From Oreocharis arfaki (Eukaryota; Chordata; Aves; Passeriformes; Paramythiidae), in NCBI GenBank assembly GCA_013398015.1, contig VZRR01009829.1, positions 1 through 64,000 of the forward strand: a DNA stretch of 64,000 nucleotides, read 5' to 3'. A program made the translations under genes and the position numbers. The notes beneath the pieces were generated by a model. That model did not search any database. It was not told the DNA's origin and was given only the letters and a program-made list of their open reading frames with translations. Numbering within the stretch: position 1 is the stretch's first letter; each line of letters begins with the position of its first letter. Of the stretch, positions 47,401 through 61,679 are shown piece after piece.

Positions 47401-49337
47401 GCTACACCATGCGACTGACCTGTGATCCCTGCCCACACAACCAACCCTAGCCAGGCACTGGGCTCCTGCAGCTATAGCTGAAAGGCAGAAATTCCAGACA
47501 AACCTCTCTCTTACTGCTTTTATGCTCGATACATTGAATAAAGCCAAATAAACCGTGATAAATACAGTATCCAATTAGGTTAACGCATATCAAGTAGTTT
47601 AGAAAGCTTCTTGTGGGAAGACAAGCTATAAATAAAATGTACCAAATGAAAAGTTTCATGTTTTAATAACATTATAGAGCCTCCTCTACATAAATAGCTC
47701 ATTGAAAAGATTTCCAGTAGGCACTTCAAACCCTTAAGGCAGTAAGAACCACACTCCACATAAAGAATCTAGACTTGTAACTGAATGATACTGAAAATGG
47801 GCACCCCAGGATGAGCTGAGTAACTAAAGCCATTGTGTATGGGGTGGAGAGCTAGCTGAAAGACAGTTGTGCCTATCTACCAAAGAAAATACTTAGAACT
47901 TTGTATCAAAAATACTAGTAGAGCACAGCTCAGTTCCTCAAGGAAACATTTATCATTTGTTAGGAAACTCTTCAAAACTTCAGCTAACTAAGCAAACAAG
48001 CAGATGGAAGGAAAACAAAAAAGTTAGGTAGTTTGATGCCATATATTTGCTAACATTTGTTTTAAACTCTTGGCTCCAGCAAACCCCAGGCATTTAATTT
48101 ACTTGCTTTCCCTTCAATTTAGTAACATTCTTCTATAATTTCAGTTCAGGGGTTTCTGTTTTGTTTTACAAAAAAGGGGAGGAGAAAACAAAGCATTTAG
48201 CCAGCTAGTATTATGAACTGTATTTAAAAGACTCTCTGACACAGAATAACAGTGCTGCCTGTCCAGAGAACGCACAACACACACGGAGCACCTGCAGAAC
48301 TTGTTCCTGAATCAGCATCTATGATATCAGTCAACCTCAATTTTCTGTACTAACTTCCACAGAAAACATGGGTATGTTCAACACTCAAAATTCAGAGGCT
48401 CAGATACTATCACAGTGCCAGAAGATATTTATGCAGTGCTTTAACGTATCCCCGTGAAGAATGACACTCTAAATGAGGACTGAGCTTTAATCTTAATTGT
48501 TGTTTAATCCACTACAAATGAAATATTTTTGCAACAATATTTTACCTGCTGCATCAGGATTAGTTATTAGTCTAGAACAACTACCAGCTTCATCTAGAAG
48601 TTGTTGGTTTTTTGGGGTTTTTTTTCCCAAATGCATTGGGACATCTCTTGCCACAGAATGTGATGAGCTCAGACAGACTGACCCATCGGGCACAAAAAGT
48701 GTCTCTGCTATGCTGAAGATCCTGTTCTGAACAGAAAAGCTCACCAGGCTTCACTGGACTCCTGAGAAAGCAAACTGCTCCAGTTTTCTGGATTGAAAAA
48801 CTTCTCTGGTGAAAATACTGCTACAGTCCTGAAAATAGATTGTTTGACAGCAAGAAAATTACTGGGTTTATTTTAAATGGAAACTGTTGAAGCAGGGAAG
48901 GAAAGAGGGCACTCACAGAAAGCCTTCTGTCAATTCTGCACATGGGAAGCAGCTCTCAAGCGAGCCAGAGAGCAAAGATAGGAATCTTTATCTCAATGGC
49001 TCCCTTAGTGCTGAAAGCAAACCTTCAACAATCCTATTTTTTATTAAACAGTTCAGGAGATCTGCTCTGAACAGATTTCACAGCAATCCAGGTCTCTAAC
49101 AGAGTAGCTGTTGTTTCATCAAGTTCTTCTCTGACGTAACGAAACCACCACTGAACTCCCTGAATCCACGTGCAGTTTTGGATGCAAAGAGTAATTGGGA
49201 TTTGTCAAAAGGGATTTTTACAGCTCTCTCAAACTTGATGAAAATTATTCCAACCTGCTGGTTGGAGAACAGGCTGGTTTTGTGAGAATTATTTCACTGT
49301 ATGATTATAAAGCACATAATTCACGTGTTCAGGGATT

Positions 49338-49376
49338 CTTTTTCTGCATTTATTCTGCATTATTCTGCATTATTCT
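49338..49376. repeat. Short tandem repeat of TTATTCTGCA type
   Basis: About three imperfect copies of ATTCTGCATT in TRPM7 intron 1. Confidence 0.7.
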
Positions 49377-49601
49377 TTTCATTTAATTATGAATACTCTA
49401 AATTCACATACAGAATTTAGCATTATGAAGTGGCGTCTTTTAACCCTGATGCACCAGAATAAAACCCACAGACCTAATATTTTTGGTATATTTTTATTAT
49501 ATTTAAACTCAATCCACTTTACCCATATTGTTGGGAAAGTTATCTTCTAACCACAATACAGGTATTCCAGTGGGAAATTCAGAGTAAATGCAGCATACTT
49601 T

Positions 49602-49627
49602 AAAATAAATTTATTTATTTATTTAAT
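49602..49627. repeat. TTTA microsatellite
   Basis: A run of TTTA units (AAATTTATTTATTTATTTAA) in TRPM7 intron 1. Confidence 0.8.
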
Positions 49628-52600
49628 AGGTGACAGTCCGTGCTGTTCTGCAGTTAGACCAGTCATAAAATTACTCCTCTTTTTCAGAAAGTATTAAATT
49701 TGAAAACACATACACCATCCATACAAGGCATAAAATAAATATTAATACACACCTAGAAAATATTTCACAACTGATTCTACAGTATGAGATAGCTCAGGTC
49801 ACTATGGAATGGACCATCAGTTGATTTCCGAAGACAATCGCACACTGGTGTAATTCCAAACTGGCTTTTTCTCAGCTGATATAACAATAAACACCTTCAG
49901 AGTTAAATGCCCAATTATAACAGACACAGTAATTAAACCTGCCAAAACCAGAGCATCCCTGAGACTGTGTCAGCACAGCAGATGGCAAGCTGTTCCTGAA
50001 CACGCCTTCAGGAAAGTCGAGGGGAAGCAAGGAGAGAAACGCATTTTAATTTTTATTTTCCAACAACTTTCATTGACAGAATTCGGAAATTTGGAAGGAA
50101 AAAGAAAATACAGCAGAAGATAACCCAGTTTCATTGCTGTGAGCTAAAGAAAGTTGATTTCAGAATAGTTTATATTTGCAGTCTTCCCAACTATAATGAA
50201 ATACCAAGCTAAAAAATTTTAGCCTTGCTAAAGAATCTATAAATTACTTCATCTGAGCTCACACACCAATCACATTTTGATGTATTCCATAAAGTATTTC
50301 AAAACATATACTGAAGTCATGACCTAGAAGCAACAAACCACTGAGATGAAAATAATTCTTTATGCCCTAAAACTTAACACCATGGATGAAAGAAAAGGAC
50401 AGAAAAGGAGTGTGTGGTTGTAACTACAAGAAAAACAGCTACAGCTTTTCAGCCAACATTTTCACTCTTAATATTCGCTTTGTTCAAATGAGATTAAAAC
50501 AAAATTTAAAAAGCATGGCAAAGTACATAGGAATGTCTGCAAGCCTGTCATCCAGTGCCTGCTTCTTTCTGATACGGTCCCTCACTTAAAACCCACTCTT
50601 AATTATGTTGAATGACCCACACAGACCAACCTCAAATCTTTCACATTTTTAAACATCCAGCCTCCTTTCCCTTCCTTATCCACAGTGTACAATTGTACAA
50701 TTGTACTGCATCCTCCTCACCTCTCTCAGCACCAGAGATTCAGCTGCAGCCTGCGATCGTTCTGACCTGACCAGATGCAGACTGCAAAGCCTACACACTC
50801 TCTTAAATAGGACCAGCAGGAAGGTAGAGGCAGCATTCCTACTCACCAACACACACAGAACGATGCCAAGTCTTTTTAAGTCGGTCCAAACATTTCTGTG
50901 GGGATGAAGGCTGGTGCCTCTCCCTGGTTCTTCCCACAAGGACGGATGGGACACACTGTGCTGGCTGCTGAAAGCCCTGCTCTTCCAGGCTCACCTGATT
51001 TACTCTACATGAGAGTATTAGTTTGGTTCATACCTCACATTTCTGGCAAGCGCTGGGCTTACCTTGCACGTGCCACAGAGGGTGTATGAAGAGACAATCC
51101 TATAAACTCTGGATTTATTTCGGGAAGGAACGAGGCTTGGGGCATGGCTTCAGCAGTAAAGCAACTCACATAGTCTGGATCCGGTCGCTGTCCTCCTCAA
51201 GCAACCTCCAGTCCCTTCCCCACTCACACAGGGAATATAAGCCACAGATGCAAGAAAGGAGGCAGTGGTGGCCACTTCTGGAAACAAAGCAGTGGGAAAG
51301 GGCTCGTGCGACCAGCCAAATAATTAATCCTGCCCTCAATTTGCTGCTGGTTTGTTCTCTGGTGAAAAACCTCAGCTCTGGCAGCTGCTGTTCCTAGACA
51401 GCTTTACAGGCTGCAAACCCCCTCACCTCGTGCAAAGGATGTACTTCAGCGATATTTGAGCTGCAGATTTAAGGAAAGTCCTCCCTTTCTAGTCCATGAA
51501 GTGCATGAACATCTGATTAATTCAGTATGTGCTGAAGCACATTACAACTACAAAAGCAAACTGGAAGGGTGGATGCTGTTTGTCCTGCTCTACCACTTTC
51601 TGAGCCTGTTCAATTTACAGATCTGACTTATTTTTCATGTCGTACAAAGAAAGACACTTCTCTATCATCACAGCAAAGATTCTGGTGCCTCCTGACTTAA
51701 GTAGGCTATTATTAACTCACTACAGCAATGGAAACTTGTTATCACTAAGGGATTTTTGGCATAGCTGGGCTCAGACAACTCTTTGAATACCTATTAAAGA
51801 AAAAAAAAGGGAATGCCACATTATTAATGACAGATCAATAACATTTCTCTGAATAGCATGGGCGAGAAGGAAGAGCAACAGAACATAGTAGTGGGCACAT
51901 GAAATAGGAGACAGCACCAGACCGCTGCTAAGGATGATGAAATTTCACAGAACTTATGTTTAGAAACAGTATCTGGGAAAACAAATTTATTGTTATAATC
52001 AGAAGTACTGAAACTAGGAAAGAGGCCCATCAGCAAACATGCAACCAAAGACCCACCTGAAACAGATCTGGAATTTTGGGTTCTCCCTCCCTGCACACAC
52101 ATGCACACCAATGTGCCAGTATTTGCTAGGCACAGTAGGGGAAGCAAACATTTTGGTCAACTCTGTACAGTGATCAGACTTCCTAGGAGATGAAAACAGG
52201 CTGGAGAAAGTAGGATGAGCTGGCATAAAAGCAAGCCAAAACAAGAATTTGCTATAGTTCACCTACCGTCGAATTACGAAGACTTAAGCATTTTTAAATA
52301 CAGCTCATGACAAAGAGCCACTGGATTCAGTTACACTGCCACTGCCTGTCAAGACAAAGCAGCAGCTCTCCTCTCACAGCCAGCTCAGCCTGCAGCTGCT
52401 CAGTGTGCACTGACTGCAGCCCCACCTCGGGGTACAAGTAGCCTGATAGCATTCGAGAGACATCCATGTACCTAAACTCTTATCAGAAGATCAAGTCCCA
52501 CACTAAAACTATTCAAGTGCTTTCTGTTTTCTACCTTAGAAAAGTGCAAAGAAGAAACTTAACTGGGTTTATTAGGGAAATATGAAAGCAGCTAATTACT

Positions 52601-55600
52601 GTCTGAAATAAAATATAATGTTTATTTAGGCACTTTTTAAATTTCCACCCTCTGTTTTTGAGGGTTGTTTGAGCTTTTGATGCTTTCAGAGGCTCTTCTA
52701 TGTTAAATACCACAAGCCTAAATAATTACTCAGAAACTAAATATATTATTTTTAGAAATAAAGTACCTTTTTCTTCTTTGGTTTGTTGGGTTGTTTTTTT
52801 TTTCCCAGGATAGGGGAAACAACTAATTAAATGATATTGAGAGACCACAACACGACTTCACATGGAAAACGTTTTCTATTTATGGTAATTTCTTCCAGCA
52901 TACTAAATTCCAGTAAAACTCACCAGTGTTGAGTGTATGTGGCACAAAGGCCTGTCTAAGCTGTACTGGACTAATACCTGGGACAGGCTCCTCCCTGGCC
53001 TGCTGGGAAAAGAGTGAAGACAATCATTCTAGAGAAACAAAAGACACCAGTAGGGAGGTGGAGGTCCTGGCAAAGCCAAGAAACACAAGAGAAATATTTG
53101 CTTTGACAGATGCAATTCTTCAGATTATGAAGTGAGGGTGCAGTCAGAGAAGAGAAGCTGGGAAAGTCCCTACTCTGCCCTCCCACCCGTTCTCCTGCTA
53201 CTTCTCCCCCACCTGCAGTTGTGCACTCACCCTTAGGGGAGCTGACTGAGCTCCCTAAAGCAGCACATTACTTTTGGGGAAAGGGAAGGGGAAAAGGCAG
53301 GTAGCTTCAGTGTCAGAACGAACTGGTTCAGATGCAAACTGGTCTGCAAACTAAGGCCCAAGAAAGGATCACATGGCCGTGATCAGGCTGGCAAAGACGG
53401 AAGTTGGACACTCCCTTTGGTAGCAGAAAGATGCTGGGTTGGCAGAAGAGCTGAGCTGATCTAAGCATATTGTCAAGGCACATCAAAACAATCCCCAAAA
53501 TCACACAGGATCTAGGCACCCAAGGAAAGACTGAAAACCTGCCACACAAAAAGTTGTTGGTGTTTTTTTTTTAAGGCACATGTATCCTGATATTCAGGAA
53601 GGAAAGGAAGCTAAGACTGTACTTCTTTATTTCCCGGAGAGCTGCCAATGAAGCAAGAACATATTGCCTAAGGTCACATTCTGGAGGGGCAGATACCCTG
53701 CATTTAAGAATAGCACCCATTCTCATCTGGCATTGAAGATTTGTTCTAATTCATGGTATAATTAACATTCAACTAACTCCTAATACATTAATTACTAAAG
53801 ATTTTTCTTGTCCTACATGCAAGATCTCTGTATTTGTCAGAAAACCCCCAAAAACCCAGTAATGACACCCAAGAGGATAGTCAAAATGACTAACCTGATC
53901 TCAGCAGTGCTAATTTTTCTACATCCTCCTTGCAGAGAGAAAAGAGCTGCTCTGAATCCCCCTTGGTCTCCACTGAGCAAGCCTAGGGACTCACTGCCTA
54001 ATTAGCTCTTGTGAATAATCCTCCCCCTCTCTGCAAAGTCTACCTGTATTCTGCAGATTGCCTGTGACCAGAAAACATCCTTCTACAACCTGAAAACAGC
54101 ATGTTTCCTGCAGGCAGAAAAGCTTCACTCTCGCACATTTCTACACCAGGAAGAAAGCACAGCCCAAAGTTTACTGCATCACGTCGTGCAGCAAAGTACT
54201 GTGATTATGCAAGCACCAAATATTTCTCCTGTGGGCCAGAAAACACCGAGCACAACCGGAGGATGCATTCACACAATGACTCCTTTGTCAGCAGCCTTCA
54301 GCACCGCAGAACGCTCACCTGTAACACAAGCTGGCAGCCCGAACCAGGACAAGGATGATGAGTGGTTTTTGCCCTCTTTCCCTATAAAAGCAACATTAAA
54401 AGGCCACACTGTTTCACTAAAGCATTTGAAACAATTACAGAGAATTTAAGGGCAAAGAGTCCCGTAGCTGCTCATGGAGCAGTAAGACTTATACTGAAAA
54501 CCGCATGCACACAAACTGTGGGTTTTCTACAACTAAAAATCTAAAAAAAGGATTTTTCTGCATAAGACTTTTATAAAAGAAACCAAGACTGAGACAGTCC
54601 AATTGCTTAACGAGGCAAAGGCATAAATCCTCATCAAGAGCATTTCTGAAGTTGCACAAATCAGAAGGGCAAAGGTTATTTAAGTGGATATTTCTGTTTT
54701 TCAATGCCTCTGGCTGCAAAGCCAGTTGATGCCAGTTTAAGAGGTAAAAGTCCATCCCGACCTCCACATCTGTGCTCGGTGCCCCTGGCCAAGGCCAGGT
54801 GAGTGCTCACAGGCAGTAACAGGGTCAGTAAGGAAGAGCCTGTGAAATCGGGAGGAGGGACCCTTTTCCAACTCCTTCTGCATCCAGAGGCACTGCCACA
54901 CCAGACAGTGCTAAGTTCCTAGACAGCTCTCCAGGATATTTGTCAGCTAAGGTGTTGGTGGTTCATTACTCTTTCCCTAGTGTGAACTCTTCTAACGCCT
55001 TCAGCTGACGTTTTATTAAATTTGCTGTTGAACAGAATCCTGCAAACTACAGACAATAATGCAGCCAGGGAACACAGGAGAAACTGGTAAGACTTTGACA
55101 TTTAGAACATCATTAACTGCACCTACTCGTGTAGATTAACTGATTTTTATAATTGAAGAGAAAGTTGATTAACAGTTCTGTAATTACACAACTGGTATTT
55201 TTAGGCTCCAATCATGTGTCACTTAAGCACATGCATAATTTAACCTATCCAGGTGACTGAAGTTATGCCTAAAGACTTGCATGACCTGCAGCAGCACCAG
55301 GGACAGGCTTTGAAAGGAAACAGCTTTTTCAGACTGACTCTAGCCACAAACTAGAATACTGCATTACGCTCACTACACAAAGCCAATCAACATGCAATTT
55401 TAACAGTGTTGTACAGCAGCATGACTGTCTTTGAACCTGTCCACACGGCTGCTGGGCTGAGCTCTGGCAGATACATCAGCAGAATGCAGCTTTGGTTTCT
55501 CCTAACTCGAAGAAACAGGTTGAGTTTCCTGAGAAAGTTAAACAAGAATGACAACAGCACTAAAAAGCAAATACGCTGTATGTTAAGAACACTGAGAAAA

Positions 55601-58600
55601 AAAATCCAGCAATATTTTGTTACATGAGACAAGTTACCAGCAGCGAATCATTTGCCAACAGAAATAACCTGATGAGAGGGATAAAACTCATCTTGGTGCA
55701 GCTCAGTTCAGAGACAGACTGGAACACAGCACATCTGGTAAAAACAAGTGATCTTAAATCTGTTAGCAGGCATTCAGAAAAGCAGGTCAAGAAAAACATC
55801 CTCTGCGAACAAGAATTTAGATACAGGAGTGTTCAAGAATAGCTAACATGGGCTTGCAGTACAAATAAACAAGGTCTACAAAGCAATTTGGTTTACACTC
55901 TGAAGAGGCCGTGGAACCTGACTTGTGCTGGCACAGCTCCATCCGTGCCCGTGCACAAGGCTGTGAGACCCAGCAAACATTCACGTACCGTGGGGGAGAC
56001 ACAGAGCAACCAAACACCTCCTACTGCAATAGCACAAATCACATCTCAGGCACCTCAGAGCAAGCTTCCAATCCAGCTTCGCTGCTCCTGTCAAGTTTGG
56101 AGTGCCACAATCCCATTTTCCTAAGACTCTGCACATGATCCCAGCCTATTTCATACCAGCACCAGAATTTATGCAGTCACGTGGAAGCCAATTCAGGGAA
56201 ATGGCCAACAAAATAATCCGCCAAAAAAAAAGGAAAGGAGGTGACGGGAAGTTCATTCAGTTCAGATCCCCAGGGACTGAGCATACAAGGAAACACAAAG
56301 GGACAGGTGAAAGGGTGACAGCCAGGGTTTAGAGAAGTTTAGACTGGATTACAACACACCTTTAAGAAGAGCTTTGGCAGATGATGTGGGAGCAGATAGC
56401 AACAGGCTTGAATAACAACCCATAACCTGAGGTTATTGCCCTGCAACACATCTCAAGCATTCCAGGTCAGTCAGAAAAGATATTGTCAATAAAATGAGTA
56501 AGAGTGGGAAGAACTGGGCTGCTAAATAACACTAGCTCTCTGAGTACCCCAAGTCTAGAAATTTTTAAGCAATTAGTGCTTGTGAAATGAAGTTTTCCCA
56601 ACAAAGCATCTAGAAATTCATTTGCAGAAGGCATAAACGTAGATTTATTTATTAAATTCAAACTTTTAGAGCCAAGTTTTTCAAGTCCACATTTCACAAA
56701 AACTGTAACATTAGAGAAAAAATTAGCAGACATTTGGATAAGAACCATCAGCCGGGGACATCCTGCAAAATTCGACCCAGCATAAGTCAGGGGACTACAA
56801 AGTGAAAACTCTTTGCAGAGGTGACGAGAATCAAGTAGATAAGGTAAAGGAAATAAGTACCACTTTGGGTAGAGGTAAGTGTGAACAAAGCATGGAACAA
56901 AAGCTGGGATTCAATTACAAAAACCATTGTGCTACGACTGACTGAGCTGTAACAGAGACTTTCCCAGGCTTTGAGGATTACAGAGTTATGGTGAAAGGCT
57001 GAACACCTAGATTAAACTCATTCAGAGCTGTAACTGAGAAAGTATTCTCAAGCTAAAATGCTTCAGTGTAACACGGCAAAAACATACTTCAGTAATCACC
57101 CAAAAAGTTGGGTTGCCAGTAAAAAATAAACAGAAAATGAAGATCAGCATACCAGAACTTAATCACAATGCCAATTCTCACAACCACAACTTCTTTTCCT
57201 TTTTTTTTTTATGTCTGCTCTGTTTATCAGCAATCAATTAAAGGCAGAATCCAACAGCACTGGGAGTCATCCAGACCAGGCTTTGGGATCCATAACTAGG
57301 AAACAAAAAGCTTGACAAGGCTGCTACAGACCTCGAAAGAGGGATCCAGTGCTCTCCAAATCAAAGACGCCTCAAATTCTTGCTGTTACAATTACTAGCA
57401 GTAAGTCCAGACATCGGCAAGATCCACACATGCATAATTATAAGCACACAACTACACTCACTGAAACAGTGTATTGGCCTGGTTTGTGCTCCTTGCAAAA
57501 CAAATGATGTGCATTTAAACAAAACAAGCGCTTGGTGTTGGACTGTTTGTGATGTAAACCAGGGCTCCCCACAGACAGGCTGAAGATGAAGTCCCAGTAA
57601 AGCTTCACTGAGGGTTTACAAAAGCTGTTTCTGAAGCTGGGTGATCTAAAACGTCAGCTGTCCAGCTACACACAACAGAGTACTAACTTGATTACCGAAT
57701 CAGCCTCCAAAATTCTGACTTTGCAGCTGTAGAAAAATCAACAGATATGCTACCACACAAATCACATGCCATCCTCCTTGAGCTGAGAACAGATGAAATA
57801 AAGATGGGTTGACAAAGATTAACTCAGCAACTGCACATCTGCCATACGCACAGTGTTCAAACATCTAAGAAAACGTGATGACAAAATGCATAAAACATTC
57901 AAACTCAAGTTTGAATGAGTTTGTACGAGTCTTCAGAAAAAAAACTTATACTACTCTTAATAACAAAGATTAAATAAACTCTAACTATGATGCAATTTTT
58001 AGGATTTTTAAAAGAAATACAGAAGTTCCCATCATTAAGGTTTAATCCAAGCCTACCATTTCAGAAACACCTGAACTTTGCTTCAGTTAAGCGGGAAAAA
58101 CCACATAACTTGTAAACCAAGCTTTAATGTGCTGTCAGTTTGGTACCATATTTCAAATTCTCCTTGGCAATCAACCACACTTACCTTACAGACTAATCCT
58201 GCAACATCCTTATACCACATGCTGTCAAACCACTTGCCACAGTTAAATATTCTAGTCCTTTCATACAGCAGCTTTTTGGAACTACCAGCACCACAATTAG
58301 CAATATAGTTATTTTACTCCCTGAATTATTCATATGTCCAGGACACTTTTCACCTAATTTTTGGGAAAAAAAAAAAACAAAAAAAAACCTATGCAGTTTC
58401 TCTGTTGTTTTTTTGTATTTCATTATCCCATCAGAAGTTCACTGGCCTTTCCTTCTTGGAAAGAACACAGGAGTAAGAACTCTCCTCTGCTCACCTCACA
58501 GCAATTAAACAACCTGCATGGTCCCTTCTTCTGTGCAAAATAATGGCTGGGGAGAAAAAACAAACTCAGGTTGTCCTGTGGGTCCAGCAAACCTGGCGGT

Positions 58601-61600
58601 TAAAGAAAGTGGCTCACACTCTACATGCTAAGCAAAACATAGGTGTAAAGGCTGAAAGAAACTCACCACTACTCAAGAAAAGTAGCATTGCTTCCATCAG
58701 TGGAACAGCTGTGATGGAGACTGCTCTTGGAATCCCCGCTGCTGCTCAGGGCTGTGGTCCCACCCAGTTAGGATGCAGCTGGTCAGCTGTTTAATGACTG
58801 GCTGCTACCAAAAAGACAAGTCACCTCCTGCACATCCTCCCTCCCCCTCCTGCACAGCAGCAGGGATGCCCAGCTAATCCTCTGCTGAGCCAGGCCGGGG
58901 AGCAAGGCTGGCCAACACCAAGGTTTTGGGTGTTTACTTTATCTGCTCTTTTGTTAGATTAGTTTTCTATTACTTGAAACACAAAAACACCTATAATTTA
59001 AGCAAAAGAAAAGCCAAGCTTCCCATAATAAAAATAACAGAAACCAAGGATTAGGTAGATCACTTTCAGTACTGGCTGTATCACGATATATGACACCATC
59101 ACCTCTCCATTCTCATTATGTGAGCAAAAGCAAAGGGATTAAATAAAAAGAAAGACAGTAACAAGACTGCAGAGACTACAATAGAGGAAAAAGAAGGCTT
59201 CAGGCCAGGGAACACAAAGAAAGTGTGCAACGAACGTTCAAGTTCTACCACAGGTCAAGTGGACTACTTTTTGTAGAACCAATGAAGCACACAGACTCAT
59301 TTGTCAGGGGCCACAGCTATTTGTCAGTATCAGAGGTAAAAAGTGACATAGCTCTAATAATTATTTAAGTATCTTATCCAAATACACACAGAGAATGAGA
59401 TTATTCGGTAATTTATTTGCTGAAAAGTCAGCTCCTGAAATTTCAACTGAAGGTAAAATGCACCAAGACAGAATCATTCATGGAAACAAGAAACATCACC
59501 TCAAAAACAAAACTTCAATTCTGAAAAACACACACATTGATTTCACTGCCAGTTTGCCCTCAAAGTGGGACAAAGTAACAGAAGTAATCTTGCTTGTTTC
59601 AGGAAACTAACATGGCACGTAAATATCGCAGCCAAAGTAGACACTGCTGAAAGAAATTTGGAATTCCAAAAGAAATAAATATCAGTTTATAAAAAAAAAA
59701 GACAAAGACACATTTTTCAGGTTAAATATTTTGGCACGAGAAGTATCATTTCATATTGTCTATGTATTTCAAAGCTTTACAATATAGAAATCCATTCTCA
59801 AGTCTTTAAAGACTGCAAAATTCTATCACCTCCCTTCACACGCGCTTTTTGACAAGCCCTCTTAGAAATTTGTTTGCAACATTACCGATGTCAAATCACA
59901 AACCAATAGAGCCAAAACTCTATTGTGTCAGAGCCAGTTTATTTAAGTTCTAAACAATATTGTTTTGTTTAGAAAACTCTCATCTGTCATGACTGTCCAG
60001 GACTGAATGGTTAACAGAAATGCACCTCACGAATGGGCCATGAAAGAGAGGCATGAAAAGTTTGGGTGTTGGTCCAAAGTTTCCAGGAAAAGGAAGCACA
60101 GCAAGTGGCAAAGATAACGATGAGGAAAAGAGAGGACTTTGGATGCTGCACTCTATATCACCAGCAGAGCAGAGAAAGCTGGGCTGATGTGGTAAGACAA
60201 AATGGTAATGCAGCAAGGCTAGTTAGGCAGAGCCTCAAGGGACAAGAAAAGAAATGAAAGTTTAAAACACAATGGAGTAACTCTCTCCAAGATAACCTAC
60301 GTGGGGAGGCAGATGATCTGATACAGTACCTTCAAAAGCGTGAGATAACTGTCAAATGCAAGGTGATGTTTCAAGGTGCCTTTGTGAGACAAGTGAACAT
60401 TACCCTTCCACTGCTGAGCTCCAGCAAGCAAAAGAAGTATCAAAGTACAACATCAGGAAACAGAGGTACAAACAGTCCAAACCCAGCCTAAACAGCTCCA
60501 CACGCACAAAGGTTTCCCCCCTCCCGCCTTGAAGTAGCAGAGTCAAGAATGGCCTCATACCAGAAGGTATGAAGGATGATCTAGCAGACACTTATCTCAC
60601 CCACACAGACACATTTAAAAAAAAGACTGAACAGCCGGAATTGCCACATTGAACAGCTCACTCCTTAGAATAATTCCTGATTTAATGTTGGACACCGTCC
60701 AACAATTATTCAAAGCTGCTAAATAGTCATGGAGCGGCAGGGAAATTTTTAGCAAAATGAGCTTGCATAAAATGTCTTGCATTCAACTCAACCAAAACAC
60801 CTGTGTAACAGTGGTTTCAAAACACTGGGTAAACACATAGCGAATATAAAACACTGCAAACACTACATTGCCAGAAAGGCTGCTGAGTTTCGAATTTACA
60901 TAACTATGATGGTTAAAACCAATCTGCACATTGCTAGGCTATGTCAGCACCCAAAAAAACCCACCAGAGCTAAACTAAAAAAGATGAAACAAAAAACCCC
61001 AAATACCCAACTCCTCAAAACTAAACCCAACACCAAACGACCTCAGCTGAGAAGAGCAAGTACCACACAAGTGGCAGATGCCAAGCACTCTTTTAAATCA
61101 GAATGGAAGGTTGCATTTTCAGCTTCTTCCTAGAGGAGTGCTGGATTTGCAGTTTCTAGAAAAGCACAGCCCACATTTCCACACAGTTCATAGATATACT
61201 CAGAAATGGAAGATTCATGGGCACGAATCCCCGTGGTTTTGAAGAAAATACCATGAAATAAAACACCTTTATTTAAAAGGAAACAAAGCATCTGACTAGA
61301 AGTCCAAGCAGACTGCAGAAATCCATATATTTAGACTCATATTTTCAAAATTACTTGAAAGCACTTGATGCGATGAGTTACTCTAAATTCTGTAAATATT
61401 AATTAAGGAATAAACCTATACCGTCTAACAGCCAGAATAAAGAGCTGGAACTGAAACCGTGTTTTCTTTGCAGACACTCATACATCCTTTCTAAGCGTAT
61501 ATATGTTCCCTTACGCACAACATGCAGAAACTGCAAAAATCAAATCGGTGTAAGGATCAGAAGAGAAGAACTGCTGCAGCCCAGAGAACTACACCGTCCA

Positions 61601-61679
61601 CCGTGCGAATCCTGGTACTAGAGCAAACCACCATGACGGACGGAGGCAGCACTGGCAGCACTAACGGAGAGCTCGCGTT

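Larger units (their letters stand above)
42581..61650 (-). other. TRPM7: TRPM7 intron 1 (about 19 kb)
   Basis: It runs from the exon 2 acceptor to the CpG island. Apart from the simple repeats and the poly(A) tract listed separately I see no exon, RNA gene or clear mobile element. The many short open frames on both strands have no family resemblance. Enhancers may be present but cannot be recognised by eye. Confidence 0.6.

Noticed and set aside
61622..61640. Minus-strand ATG followed by GTGGTT (about 61633) as the TRPM7 start exon
   Set aside because: It gives ATG|GT in the right phase, but the donor is very poor and it sits at the edge of the island; a start within the gap is more likely.
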